Assembly (NCBI RefSeq): GCF_003573545.1
Contig: NZ_QWET01000007.1
Location: 245,995 to 309,994, forward strand
Source: Mariniphaga sediminis
GTDB lineage: Bacteria; Bacteroidota; Bacteroidia; Bacteroidales; Prolixibacteraceae
Length of the DNA stretch: 64,000 nt
Direction of reading: 5' to 3'
The notes beneath the pieces were generated by a model. It saw only the letters and a program-made list of their open reading frames with translations, was not told the origin of the DNA and searched no databases. Of this stretch, positions 51,999-59,917 are shown in pieces (positions within the stretch are counted from its first letter, which is position 1; each line of letters opens with the position of its first letter). The position numbers were made by a program, and so were the translations under genes.

Positions 51999-53699
51999 TC
52001 AGTGCCTGAATTCTTTTCCTTCCCTGATTTCCTTTACATAGTTTTTTCGTATGACGAAATCTCCAAATCGTTCGCCTTTATTTCTTGAACTGGCAAAATC
52101 TTTAAATAGAAGTTCCAGTTCCTGAAGTATTTCCGGTTCGGCAATAGTCTCGCGGTAAAGCGTGTTCAACCTGTCTCCTTCAAAACTGCCGCCCAGATAG
52201 AGATTGTAATGTCCCTGAGATTTGCCGATGAGGCCTATTTCTGCCATGGAGGGCCTTCCGCAACCGTTTGGGCAGCCTGTCATGCGAATAACCATTTCTT
52301 CTTTCAGCAGATTATATTTCTCAAGGATTCCTTCCATTTTTGTTATGAGTGAAGGTAGATATCTTTCTGCTTCGGCAAATGCCAGCGGACAGGTAGGCAA
52401 CGCCACACAGGAAATTGAGTTTTTTCTTAGTCCTGAAATTGAGTGAGGCGAAACATTATGCTTTTTAAGAATGGCATTTATTTTTGTTTTAACTTTTTCA
52501 GAAACACCGGAGAGAATTACGTTCTGGTTGCCGGTCAGAATAAAATTGCCGTCGCTTATTCCGGCTGCTTCTCTCAGCGCGTCTTTTACTCTTTTGTCGC
52601 CTTCATTTTTTACGCGACCGCCCTCCACAAAGTAGGTAAGGTGCCATTTTTCATCCGTTCCTTTTTTCCAGCCGTAGCTGTCGCCCATATGAGTTAGTTT
52701 GAACGGTGCGGGTTTTTCGAGAGGATAACCAAGGTATTTTTGCAGCTCATTTTCAAACCATTCCAACCCGCGGTGATCAATGGTGTATTTTAAACGTGCC
52801 TGTTTCCGGTCTTTCCGGTTTCCATAATCGCGTTGTACCGCCACTACCTTCTCTGCCACATCAATAACTTGCTCCGGCTTGCAAAAGCCGATTACGCTAC
52901 CAGCCCGCGGATACGTTTCGGGAATTCCAAATGTGGAGCCCAAACCACCACCCACAATAACGTTATAGCCTTTGATTGTGTCGTTTTCAACTATGGCGAT
53001 GAGTCCCAGATCCTGCGAAAAAACATCACAGTCGTTGTTGGGCGGAATAACGATTCCTATTTTAAACTTTCGTGGCAGGTATCTGTCGCCGTAAAGTGGT
53101 TCAACTGTTTCTTTGCTGCTGGCAACAAGTTTCTTGTCGAGCCAGATTTCGTGGTACGCATTGGTTTTGGGCAGCAAATGATTTCCTATTTTTTTTGCCA
53201 GTCCGATGACCTCTGCGTGCAGCGGCGATTCGGCCGGATTGGCATGGCAAACAACATTTCTGTTCACATCGCCACATGCGGAGATGGTGTCCAGCAGGCT
53301 TTCGTTGATTTTTTGAATGGTTGTTTTCAGGTCTTTCTTTAAAATCCCGTGTAACTGGAATGTTTGCCGGGTAGTCATTTTAAGTGAGCCATTGCCGTAT
53401 TTTTCAGACAATGAATCCATGCTGAGCCATTGTTCAGGCGTTACCATCCCACCGGGCATTCTTACCCTGATTAAAAACGACCAGGCCGGTTCCAGTTTCT
53501 GGTGTTTCCTTTCCTTGTCGATGTCGCGATCTGATTGCTGATAAATTCCATGAAATTTGGAAATTTGCCTGTCATCGGGGGCAATGGAGCCACTAATGGG
53601 ATCTATCAGGCTTTCGGCCAATGTTCCGCGTAAAAAACTGCTGTCGTATTTTATTTTCTCTACTTCTGAAAGTTCTTCCCAGTTAATTGTATCGTTCAT
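51999..53699 (-). CDS. cysI: Sulfite reductase hemoprotein beta subunit
   Basis: A 566-residue siroheme and 4Fe-4S enzyme that reduces sulfite to sulfide with six electrons from CysJ. Cluster cysteines are in SCVALPTCPLAFAEAERYLP and MRMTGCPNGCGRPSM (written ending VIRMTGCPNGCG in the protein). Substrate- and siroheme-binding segments include VRMPGGMVTPEQW, TTRQTFQLHG and DVNRNVVCHANPAESP. Size and motif order match assimilatory CysI. It follows cysJ after 21 bases in the cysteine-regulated operon. Confidence 0.94.
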   Translation of the reverse strand: MNDTINWEELSEVEKIKYDSSFLRGTLAESLIDPISGSIAPDDRQISKFHGIYQQSDRDIDKERKHQKLEPAWSFLIRVRMPGGMVTPEQWLSMDSLSEKYGNGSLKMTTRQTFQLHGILKKDLKTTIQKINESLLDTISACGDVNRNVVCHANPAESPLHAEVIGLAKKIGNHLLPKTNAYHEIWLDKKLVASSKETVEPLYGDRYLPRKFKIGIVIPPNNDCDVFSQDLGLIAIVENDTIKGYNVIVGGGLGSTFGIPETYPRAGSVIGFCKPEQVIDVAEKVVAVQRDYGNRKDRKQARLKYTIDHRGLEWFENELQKYLGYPLEKPAPFKLTHMGDSYGWKKGTDEKWHLTYFVEGGRVKNEGDKRVKDALREAAGISDGNFILTGNQNVILSGVSEKVKTKINAILKKHNVSPHSISGLRKNSISCVALPTCPLAFAEAERYLPSLITKMEGILEKYNLLKEEMVIRMTGCPNGCGRPSMAEIGLIGKSQGHYNLYLGGSFEGDRLNTLYRETIAEPEILQELELLFKDFASSRNKGERFGDFVIRKNYVKEIREGKEFRH

Positions 53700-53720
53700 T
53701 TCCCTTTTTCGTTTTTAATA

Positions 53721-55520
53721 TTAATAAACATCCATCTGAAATCTTTTCTCTCTTTTCAGGTTTTTAATGTATTTACCTGCTTGTTCTTCACTAACGCCTC
53801 CCTGTTCCTGAATAATTTCCAGTAGTGCTTTGTTCACGTCTTGCGCCATGTTTTTCCGGTCGCCACACAGGTAGAGATAGGCGCCGTTTTCTATCCAGTC
53901 GAAAATTTCCTTCTGGTTCTCCTTCAGTTTATGCTGAACGTAAATTTTTTCCTGTTGATCTCTGGAAAAGGCTACATCCATTTTTTCGAGGTCTTTTGTT
54001 TTTAGCAGTTTTTGCCATTCAACCTGGTATAAAAAGTCGGAATAAAAATGGCGATCGCCGAAAAAGAGCCAGGAATCCCCTTTAAGTCCTTTGCTTTCGC
54101 GTTCCTGCATAAAAGCCCGGTAGGGGGCGATTCCTGTTCCTGCTCCTACCATAATAATTTTTGCCCCGTTTGGAGGAAGTTTAAATGCCGGATTTTTGTC
54201 TATATATATTGGAACCTGGTCGTCAATTTTAATGTCATAGGCCAGGAAAGAGGAGCAGGCACCCTGCCGTGTTCTGTTCTTTTTTTCATATTTTACTACA
54301 GACACTGTAATATGTACCTCTTCATCAACGGTTTCCTGGCTTGATGAAATGGAGTACAGGCGGGGTGGGAGTGGTCTTAGAATTTCCACTAAATCCCGGG
54401 CATTCCAGTCATACGGGAAATCTTCCAGAAGGTCAAGTACATCATTTCCCCAAAGGTATTCATCCAGCAGGTTGTCGTCAATCAGCAGTTTTTCAAGTTC
54501 CTGGTTTTTCGATTTTTCATAGTATTTACGAATGGTGTCTACTGAAAGCAGGGTAATTTCTAAATAATGCAACAGGGCTTCCTGTAAAGAAAATTCCCCA
54601 GCCTTAACAGAGACCGGATCTTCCGGAGCAGCGCCGGTTTTCCGGATAATTTGTTCGACCAGCGATTTGGGATTTTTATTAAAAATACCAACAGCGTCTC
54701 CCGGTTCGTAAGTTAACCCCGAGCCTTCAAGGGAGAGTTCGATATGGTAAACCTCTTTGTCAGAATCCCTGCCGGTTATTTTCACTTTTTCGAGTACGGT
54801 GGCCATGAACGGATTTTTTTTGGAATACTCCGTTTTGGGCTGTCCGTTATTTGAATGCAATGTTTGTGAGATGGCAGTGCTCAATGTTGCGGGTTTCAGG
54901 TTTTGAAGAAGATTGTCCATCCATGCGGCGGCATTTTCTTCAAAGTCCACATCACACTTTACGATGGGGGTAATACTTGATGCTGTCAATCGTGTAAAAG
55001 CTTCGTCGATATCGGCGCCTGTCTGGCAGAAATGCCGGTACGATTTGTCGCCCAAAGCCAGCACAGAATATTTCAGTTTTTCCAGTTTCGGGGCGCGTTT
55101 CCCGGTTATAAATGTGTGAAAATCTTCTGCCATATCAGGCGGTTCACCCTCTCCATGGGTACTTACAACTACAGCCAGGTTTTCCTCCTCTTTTAATTTT
55201 TTGGGATTGTAGTCGTACATGCTCACTACATTGGCTGAAATGTTTAGGGCCGTTGCCTTTTCCAGAAGGTTTTCCGCGAGGGTTTTCGCGCGTCCGGTAT
55301 CTGTTCCGTACAAAATAGTCAGTTTTGTCGGAGCTTCAGCAGGCACCCCATTTTGTGCCACTACAGCAGCCCCGTTGGATGAGCCGTTTTGCGCTACCCT
55401 GGCAAACCTGCCTTCAAGGTATCCGCTCAACCAAAGGATTTGTTCAGGGGTTAATGCTTCAATTTGTTTGGTTAAATCCCTTAACTGACTTTCGTCGAAT
55501 GGAATTGTTTTTAAATTCAT
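53721..55520 (-). CDS. cysJ: Sulfite reductase (NADPH) flavoprotein alpha subunit
   Basis: A 599-residue diflavin reductase that passes electrons from NADPH to CysI. The flavodoxin FMN domain (about residues 66-205) begins LTILYGTDTGRAKTLAENLL, with STHGEGEPPD and LALGDKSYRHFC. The FAD domain has RLYSISSS and GACSSFLAYD. The NADPH domain has MVGAGTGIAPYRAFMQE and YLCGDRKNMAQDV. The C-terminus ends in the usual aromatic (MDVY). Its start overlaps the previous gene by 4 bases. Confidence 0.95.
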   Translation of the reverse strand: MNLKTIPFDESQLRDLTKQIEALTPEQILWLSGYLEGRFARVAQNGSSNGAAVVAQNGVPAEAPTKLTILYGTDTGRAKTLAENLLEKATALNISANVVSMYDYNPKKLKEEENLAVVVSTHGEGEPPDMAEDFHTFITGKRAPKLEKLKYSVLALGDKSYRHFCQTGADIDEAFTRLTASSITPIVKCDVDFEENAAAWMDNLLQNLKPATLSTAISQTLHSNNGQPKTEYSKKNPFMATVLEKVKITGRDSDKEVYHIELSLEGSGLTYEPGDAVGIFNKNPKSLVEQIIRKTGAAPEDPVSVKAGEFSLQEALLHYLEITLLSVDTIRKYYEKSKNQELEKLLIDDNLLDEYLWGNDVLDLLEDFPYDWNARDLVEILRPLPPRLYSISSSQETVDEEVHITVSVVKYEKKNRTRQGACSSFLAYDIKIDDQVPIYIDKNPAFKLPPNGAKIIMVGAGTGIAPYRAFMQERESKGLKGDSWLFFGDRHFYSDFLYQVEWQKLLKTKDLEKMDVAFSRDQQEKIYVQHKLKENQKEIFDWIENGAYLYLCGDRKNMAQDVNKALLEIIQEQGGVSEEQAGKYIKNLKREKRFQMDVY

Positions 55521-55957
55521 TGTAAATAAGCTTTAATTTTATCTCTTAATCGGATAGATTCATAAACATCTTCACCGTTGGAACTGACTGCAACTGATAT
55601 GTTCCCGTTCCTGTATATTGCCGGTGAAACAAATTGACACAAAGCCGGTTTGTCGTGAATGTTCACAAGAACACCGGCCTGCCGGCAATCTTCAACAATC
55701 TGCCGGTCGAGCGCTTCGTTGTTGGTACAGGAGTAAAGCATCAGGTAGCCATTTAAATATTTTTTGTGATACGTTTTTTCATAATACGTAACACCGCTTT
55801 GTTTTATCTCTTCGCAAATGTTTTTTGCCAGTATTTCGACTTTGGCATCAAATCGTTGAAGAATTTTCAGCTTTTTCCATGCGCTGTGATCTCCTCCAAC
55901 AATCAAAATTTTTTGATTGGAAATGTCAATCGCTATGGGCAGAAAATTTTTATTCAT
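55517..55957 (-). CDS. Met8-like precorrin-2 dehydrogenase / siroheme ferrochelatase domain
   Basis: A 146-residue Rossmann-type protein matching the N-terminal part of CysG and yeast Met8p. The nucleotide motif appears as ILIVGGDHSAWKKLKIL, and HDKPALCQFVSPAIYRNG contains the segment for tetrapyrrole binding, then VAVSSNGED. It should oxidise precorrin-2 to sirohydrochlorin and may insert iron. At 146 residues it lacks part of the C-terminal domain of longer family members, so a separate chelatase may exist. It overlaps cysJ by 4 bases. Confidence 0.86.
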   Translation of the reverse strand: MNKNFLPIAIDISNQKILIVGGDHSAWKKLKILQRFDAKVEILAKNICEEIKQSGVTYYEKTYHKKYLNGYLMLYSCTNNEALDRQIVEDCRQAGVLVNIHDKPALCQFVSPAIYRNGNISVAVSSNGEDVYESIRLRDKIKAYLQ

Positions 55958-55969
55958 TTTAGTGACTTT

Positions 55970-56224
55970 TTAAATTTCATACTCAATGGGTGTATCTTCA
56001 ATACGTCCGAAATTGCTTTTGTTCCAGGCTCTTTCGTGCAAAAAGTAGAGCGCCATTTTGGTGAACAGTTCCACGCCGCCAATGGTAACAGCAAAATTGA
56101 CATTGCCCACCACAATCCAGGAGATGATGATTGTATCAATGGTTCCAATCGTTCTCCACGATATTGTTTTAACAATACTTCGCCGTTTTTTCTCAATCAT
56201 TCTTGAATTTTCTCCTTTTTCCAT
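55970..56224 (-). CDS. DUF2061 membrane protein, first gene of the sulfite reductase operon
   Basis: An 84-residue protein with two membrane segments (ISWRTIGTIDTIIISWIVVG and the following NFAVTIGGVELFTKMALYFL), the DUF2061 signature RRSIVKTISWRTIGTIDT, and the end LHERAW. The family is unnamed but often lies beside sulfate and sulfite assimilation genes. A role in moving a sulfur anion or anchoring an enzyme is possible but unproven. It is the first gene after the leader attenuator, 32 bases past the terminator T-run. Confidence 0.87.
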   Translation of the reverse strand: MEKGENSRMIEKKRRSIVKTISWRTIGTIDTIIISWIVVGNVNFAVTIGGVELFTKMALYFLHERAWNKSNFGRIEDTPIEYEI

Positions 56225-56255
56225 TGGGCGTGATTTGTTTCATTTCAATCATCTT

Positions 56256-56291
56256 AAAAAAAAAGCCCCTCTGCTAAATTTGCAGAAGGGC
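56256..56291 (-). terminator. Leader terminator (attenuator) of the sulfite reductase operon
   Basis: On the minus strand GCCCTTCTGC (56291-56282) pairs with GCAGAGGGGC (56274-56265) over 10 base pairs with one G-U, around a 7-base AT loop, followed by nine T (56264-56256). It lies between the promoter and the first structural gene, so most transcripts would stop here unless the stem is prevented from forming. Confidence 0.88.
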
Positions 56292-56316
56292 CTATTTCTT
56301 TAAAAACTATTCGCTG

Positions 56317-56385
56317 TTATCTATACCATTCCTTCTGCACCAAAATAAATTTGCAACACATACACATACATGCTACAGAATTCAT
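56317..56385 (-). CDS. Cys-rich leader peptide (22 codons) for attenuation
   Basis: ATG at 56385 opens a short frame beginning MNSVACMCMCCKF and ending KEWYR with TAA at 56319-56317. Codons 6, 8, 10 and 11 are Cys, with Met at 1, 7 and 9, in the leader of a cysteine-biosynthesis operon. The segment TGCAGAAGG (56339-56331) inside codons 16-19 is exactly complementary to CCTTCTGCA of the terminator left arm. It starts 13 bases after the last Cys codon, just beyond the front edge of a ribosome stalled there. A ribosome that reaches the stop codon would cover part of it. Stalling at scarce Cys-tRNA should free the antiterminator and let transcription continue. Confidence 0.8.
   Translation of the reverse strand: MNSVACMCMCCKFILVQKEWYR
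56331..56339 (-). promoter_or_regulatory. Antiterminator segment inside the leader ORF
   Basis: TGCAGAAGG on the minus strand is the exact complement of CCTTCTGCA at 56289-56281 (left arm of the terminator plus the first loop base). The two pairings are mutually exclusive, which is the defining property of an attenuator. Confidence 0.78.
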
Positions 56386-56425
56386 TTTTATGTCAGAAGA
56401 ATAATTTTTCATTTCAATATTTTTA

Positions 56426-56441
56426 TGTGACTTTTATCACA
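56426..56441. promoter_or_regulatory. Perfect Crp/Fnr-type palindrome TGTGA-N6-TCACA
   Basis: TGTGACTTTTATCACA reads as a perfect CRP-family consensus on both strands. It covers about +5 to +20 relative to the predicted start of the sulfite reductase transcript, a position that would block initiation or early elongation if a Crp-type protein binds. Confidence 0.65.
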
Positions 56442-56452
56442 AAACTCTGGTG

Positions 56453-56482
56453 CAAATGTAAATTAATATTTTACAAAACAAA
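56453..56482 (-). promoter_or_regulatory. Promoter of the sulfite reductase operon
   Basis: On the minus strand, TTTG (56482-56479), an 18-base spacer and TACATTTG (56460-56453) are an exact match to the Bacteroidota consensus. Transcription should begin near 56446, giving a leader of about 220 bases before the DUF2061 ATG. Confidence 0.82.
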
Positions 56483-56588
56483 TACTTTTTTGTCTTTTTT
56501 TAGTTGAATGTAAATTTTCTGTTTTCTTATGAAAACTTCAGTGTGCTTCTTTTACTTAATATAGTGGTAGTTGCGAGATGTGGTTATG

Positions 56589-57026
56589 TTATCTGTATTC
56601 GTCAAGGGATATTTCTTTTAACGGTGTTCCGCCGTCAATGAAAAGCTTTCCGTTGGCTGTTAGTGCTTTGCTGATTTTCAGTAAAGCCTGCTTTTCAAGT
56701 TCGGGATGTCGTCCATCCAACGCTCCAACTCTTACAGCAATAGCGATGTCAAATGGCTCTTCATCGTTCTTTAGAGTGAAATTTTCGATGGCAACCTGGC
56801 TGAAGGAAAGGCGACCTGTTTTTATTTCTGTCTGCGAACCGGAAATGGCTTGTTGAATAGCTTTGGGAGAGCGGTCGATGGCAAGAATATGTCCCTTGTC
56901 AATTCGTCTCGAAATTTCCCGGGCCATTGCGCCAGGCCCGCACCCGATTTCCAAAACGCGCATTTCCTTTTTCAAAGGCAAGGCTTCAATAATTTGTTTA
57001 AGTCTTGGTGAGAGTTTTGCTGCCAT
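56589..57026 (-). CDS. Class I SAM-dependent methyltransferase
   Basis: A 145-residue protein. Motif I VLEIGCGPGAMAREIS at about residues 24-39 and ILAIDRSPKAIQQA bind SAM; FDIAIAVRVGALDG is the post-I acidic region. It is shorter than most members because it ends soon after the KALTANGKLFIDGG strand, so it may be minimal or C-terminally reduced. The substrate is unknown. It is followed by the leader region of the sulfite reductase operon on the same strand, but that operon has its own promoter. Confidence 0.8.
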   Translation of the reverse strand: MAAKLSPRLKQIIEALPLKKEMRVLEIGCGPGAMAREISRRIDKGHILAIDRSPKAIQQAISGSQTEIKTGRLSFSQVAIENFTLKNDEEPFDIAIAVRVGALDGRHPELEKQALLKISKALTANGKLFIDGGTPLKEISLDEYR

Positions 57027-57034
57027 AATACGAA

Positions 57035-57400
57035 TTATTTAGCCCCAACCATTCTGGAGATTTCTTCGTCTGCTTCGCGTATTTCAAATGCTCCTATTTT
57101 CAGCCCCGGATGCTTCGCAATTATTGTTTTGGCCTCCTCTATGTCGGTTGCTTCCAAAATAAAATAGCCGCCTAATTGATCTTTGGAGTCAATTAATTTT
57201 TCAACTTTAACAATACCGTCTTCCAGATGAATGCGACAACCGGAATCAGCTCCTTTTAAGCCTTCTCCCTGAATAAAATGCCCGCGTTTTTTCAACGAAG
57301 AATAATAAGTAAAGTAGTCGTTTAAAAATTCAGACTGAACAGCTTTCGGGAGCTGAGCCCACTTCTTTTCATTAAGGTATCCGAAACAAACAAATCTCAT
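57035..57400 (-). CDS. YciI-like (YCII-related) protein
   Basis: A 121-residue ferredoxin-fold protein. The opening MRFVCFGYLNEKKW, the segment GHFIQGEGLKG and the end KDQLGGYFILEATDIEEAKTI are typical of the YCII/DGPF group. A conserved His-Asp pair that acts in YciI is not clearly present. Function is unknown. The start overlaps the preceding reductase stop by 4 bases (ATGA), and the methyltransferase follows after 8 bases, so these three form an operon. Confidence 0.82.
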   Translation of the reverse strand: MRFVCFGYLNEKKWAQLPKAVQSEFLNDYFTYYSSLKKRGHFIQGEGLKGADSGCRIHLEDGIVKVEKLIDSKDQLGGYFILEATDIEEAKTIIAKHPGLKIGAFEIREADEEISRMVGAK

Positions 57401-57930
57401 AGCTGCTTTTTAATGTCGTACCATAGCTGAACCAATCCGGAAGGGTAATTAATGCTTCGCTTGAATACAAGCTGCTGCTCTGTATTATTGTCTTTAAATA
57501 ACCTGATTCCATCGCCGAGTAAGTGTGGAATTACACTTACAATTATCCTGTCAATTAAACGGTTACTTAGAAGTTCATAAACGATTTCGGCACCCCCGTC
57601 ACAATAAATATTCTGCCCCTCTTGTTGTTTCAGGGATTTTACCAGATTAACAGCATTATCAGTATACTCAGCATGTTCTTCTTTGCCCGTCCTACTCCTT
57701 GAGATTACATAAACCTTTTTGTTTTTATAGGGTACCCCGTTACCAAACGACAGAACTTTATCAAAGGTTTTTCGCCCCCAAATTACCGTATCAATACTTT
57801 GCAGGAAATCGGCGTGCCCATAGTCTTCGTTAGCCGTTTCCACCATGGATAAGAAGTCGATGTTGTCATCTCTTTTCGCAATGTAACCATCAAGGCTCAT
57901 CGCAATGTATAAAGCTAATTTCCTTTTCAT
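57397..57930 (-). CDS. Dihydrofolate reductase-like (RibD C-terminal) protein
   Basis: A 177-residue protein. The start KLALYIAMSLDGYIAKRDDN, then DTVIWGRKTFDKVL, VYVISRSR and the end IYCDGGAEIVYELLSNRLID match the DHFR-like RibD C-terminal family of NADPH-binding reductases. It is not the housekeeping folate enzyme; the substrate is unknown and could be a pterin or flavin precursor. It is the first gene of the three-gene operon with the YciI-like and methyltransferase genes. Confidence 0.85.
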   Translation of the reverse strand: MKRKLALYIAMSLDGYIAKRDDNIDFLSMVETANEDYGHADFLQSIDTVIWGRKTFDKVLSFGNGVPYKNKKVYVISRSRTGKEEHAEYTDNAVNLVKSLKQQEGQNIYCDGGAEIVYELLSNRLIDRIIVSVIPHLLGDGIRLFKDNNTEQQLVFKRSINYPSGLVQLWYDIKKQL

Positions 57931-58084
57931 TCCTGAGCTGTTTTATTTAACTAATTTACATAGCCGGGTCATTATTTAGTCGCAACCTTACGTTCTTCTG
58001 ATTTTATCAAAGACAACAGTTTTTCTTCCAAATGTTGGGTACAGGAAGTTGTACAGGTGCCAAAACATTCCCGTTGGGGAGTGG

Positions 58085-58471
58085 TTATTCCTTTGTTGCT
58101 GCAATCCATTTACTGATTGTATTTTTGAATTCCGTTTCTTGTAATTCAATGCCATTTAGATTTTTGAAGGTAGCAACAGCCCGGTCGTTCTCCTTCCAAA
58201 CAAGAAGGCCAGACGTTTCGCTTATAAGCCTGCCATTGGATTGAGCGAGCTTTTTAGCCCCACGGTGAAAAACGATCTGAATTTGTTTTGGCGGTTGAAT
58301 TCGCATCGTTATCCGGTCTTCGCTGCGGAAACAATAATTAGGGCCGTTCCATTTAATATTTTCTGTCAGCTGGCTTTCGGCACTTACTATTAAATCGCGC
58401 AAACGTTCTATTTCATTTCTTAAAGGATGATTGATTCCATTTAGAAATTTTGTAACCTCTTCATTTTTCAT
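58085..58471 (-). CDS. DUF1801 domain protein
   Basis: A 128-residue protein. The core EIERLRDLIVSAESQLTENI, then KWNGPNYCF and RITMRIQPP, matches the YdhG/DUF1801 group, a small fold related to iron-chaperone-like and stress proteins, mostly uncharacterised. The ATG at about 58471 is preferred; the frame upstream begins with TTG. It is isolated between the reductase operon and a VOC-family gene. Confidence 0.8.
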   Translation of the reverse strand: MKNEEVTKFLNGINHPLRNEIERLRDLIVSAESQLTENIKWNGPNYCFRSEDRITMRIQPPKQIQIVFHRGAKKLAQSNGRLISETSGLLVWKENDRAVATFKNLNGIELQETEFKNTISKWIAATKE

Positions 58472-58580
58472 ATTGCCAAGACTTCGTTTGTACAATAATC
58501 ATTTTATTCTTCCTGTCTTTATTCTTTTGTTTGCAAGCACTTTCGCGAAATTATTTTTGTTTTTACTGTTGTATTTTTTT

Positions 58581-58964
58581 TTATTTCATCGAGTGTAGAC
58601 CAATGGTGTTTCCTTCAGTATCCACCACCAGGGAAATAAAACCATGTTCTCCAATAGCCATCTTGGATTGGTGTACCTGTCCACCACTGGCAACTACCCG
58701 ACTTTCTTCCACCGTACAGTCTTCGCAGCCAAAATAGATAATGGTGCTGTTTTTTCCTGCCTCAACGCCTTCCATTTTTACCAATGCACCCGCAGCTCCG
58801 TACTCTTCCATATGGCCGGGAAAAGCTTTCATCAGGACAGATGGGTCTGACGGGTCGTTAATATTTTCCAGTTTCACGTCTAAAACTTTTTCATAAAAAT
58901 TGACAGCCCGCTCCATATCTTCCACATAGATTTCGAACCATACCACTGAATTTTTTTGTGCCAT
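58581..58964 (-). CDS. VOC-family (glyoxalase/bleomycin-resistance-like) protein
   Basis: A 127-residue protein. The first beta-alpha unit is VVWFEIYVEDMERAVNFYEK and the second ends GFISLVVDTEGNTIGLHS. Metal ligands typical of glyoxalase I are only partly present, with a Glu in GALVKMEG, so the enzyme may act on another substrate or only bind. The ATG at 58964 is chosen because the longer frame opens with TTG. It lies about 75 bases before the Crp-family regulator gene on the same strand. Confidence 0.83.
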   Translation of the reverse strand: MAQKNSVVWFEIYVEDMERAVNFYEKVLDVKLENINDPSDPSVLMKAFPGHMEEYGAAGALVKMEGVEAGKNSTIIYFGCEDCTVEESRVVASGGQVHQSKMAIGEHGFISLVVDTEGNTIGLHSMK

Positions 58965-59038
58965 TTTTAAATTTTTAATTGTTATTATGCGCAAAGCTCA
59001 AAAAACGGAACCAAAAAAATCTTGCCATAGGATAAGTT

Positions 59039-59620
59039 TTACGTCTCTTTTAGTATTTCCTTTCTGATTCTGCTCAAAGAAGTGTCGGTAATGCCCAAAT
59101 AGGTGGCAATATGCTTTAACGGTACTTGCTGTATAATTTCTGGTTTTTCATGTATCAGATTCAAATACCTTTCGGTTGCAGTCAGGGTAATCATGCCAAT
59201 GGAGCGTTGCTTTGAAATTAGGAGCTGGCTTGACATCCAGGCCCGGCCCCATTCTCTGAATCCTTCCATGTTGTGAAACAGCTCCTGAAAAGCCGGGTAT
59301 TCGATTTTCCACAAAATGCTGTTGGTTAATGCCTGGATATTTTCAATGGCAGGAATTCGCTGAAACAAGGAAGATACATCAATCAATACATCACCTTCAA
59401 TAAAAAAGTCAGTTGTAATTTCATCTCCATTGTAATTCATTACAAACGACCTAAGTATCCCTTCTTCAACTAAATAGTATTCATTGCATGTTTTTCCGGA
59501 ACTGATAATTATATCATTTTTTGAAAATTTGATCTTTGTATGTGCCTTCTTAATTTCGTTGTATTCCTCCTTTGAGATTGTCGGATAACTATAAATTTTC
59601 TCGAAAAAATAATTTGTCAT
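59039..59620 (-). CDS. Crp/Fnr-family transcriptional regulator
   Basis: A 193-residue protein with an N-terminal cyclic-nucleotide-type beta roll (about residues 20-110, GKTCNEYYLVEEGILRSFV, FFIEGDVLIDVSS). A C-terminal helix-turn-helix follows (VPLKHIATYLGITDTSLSRI, about 167-186). No Cys cluster for Fnr-type oxygen sensing is present. The recognition helix resembles that of many Bacteroidota Crp-like regulators near detoxification genes. It may control its neighbours; whether it binds the site at 56426-56441 is unknown. Confidence 0.87.
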   Translation of the reverse strand: MTNYFFEKIYSYPTISKEEYNEIKKAHTKIKFSKNDIIISSGKTCNEYYLVEEGILRSFVMNYNGDEITTDFFIEGDVLIDVSSLFQRIPAIENIQALTNSILWKIEYPAFQELFHNMEGFREWGRAWMSSQLLISKQRSIGMITLTATERYLNLIHEKPEIIQQVPLKHIATYLGITDTSLSRIRKEILKET

Positions 59621-59847
59621 TTATCATTTTTTTGATTAGCCAAGACAATTAAAGATCAACAGGTGTCAGGTTTCGGAGCCATTTGTTTTTATGTTTAGAT
59701 TTTATCCCGTTCTATCTGTAGATTTTAAATGTGACTTTTAAATTGTAAGAGGCCTTTCGTTTGAAATTATATTAAACTTTTAAACGCGTTGAGGCCGAAG
59801 TTTGTTTACGAAAAATCTGACAAAGTAATTGCCAATTTATGAAGCCA

Positions 59848-59866
59848 GCTGTCCTTTTTGGGCAGC
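59848..59866. terminator. Possible bidirectional terminator between the Crp and ICMT genes
   Basis: GCTGTCC and GGGCAGC form a 7-bp stem (one G-T pair) around TTTTT. There is no strong T-run behind either side. It lies upstream of the Crp-family gene and after the methyltransferase gene. Confidence 0.35.
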
Positions 59867-59917
59867 CTCTTCTTATATCAGGTTTTAAAAGTTAAGGGTA
59901 AGAACCCGCTTCGTTCA

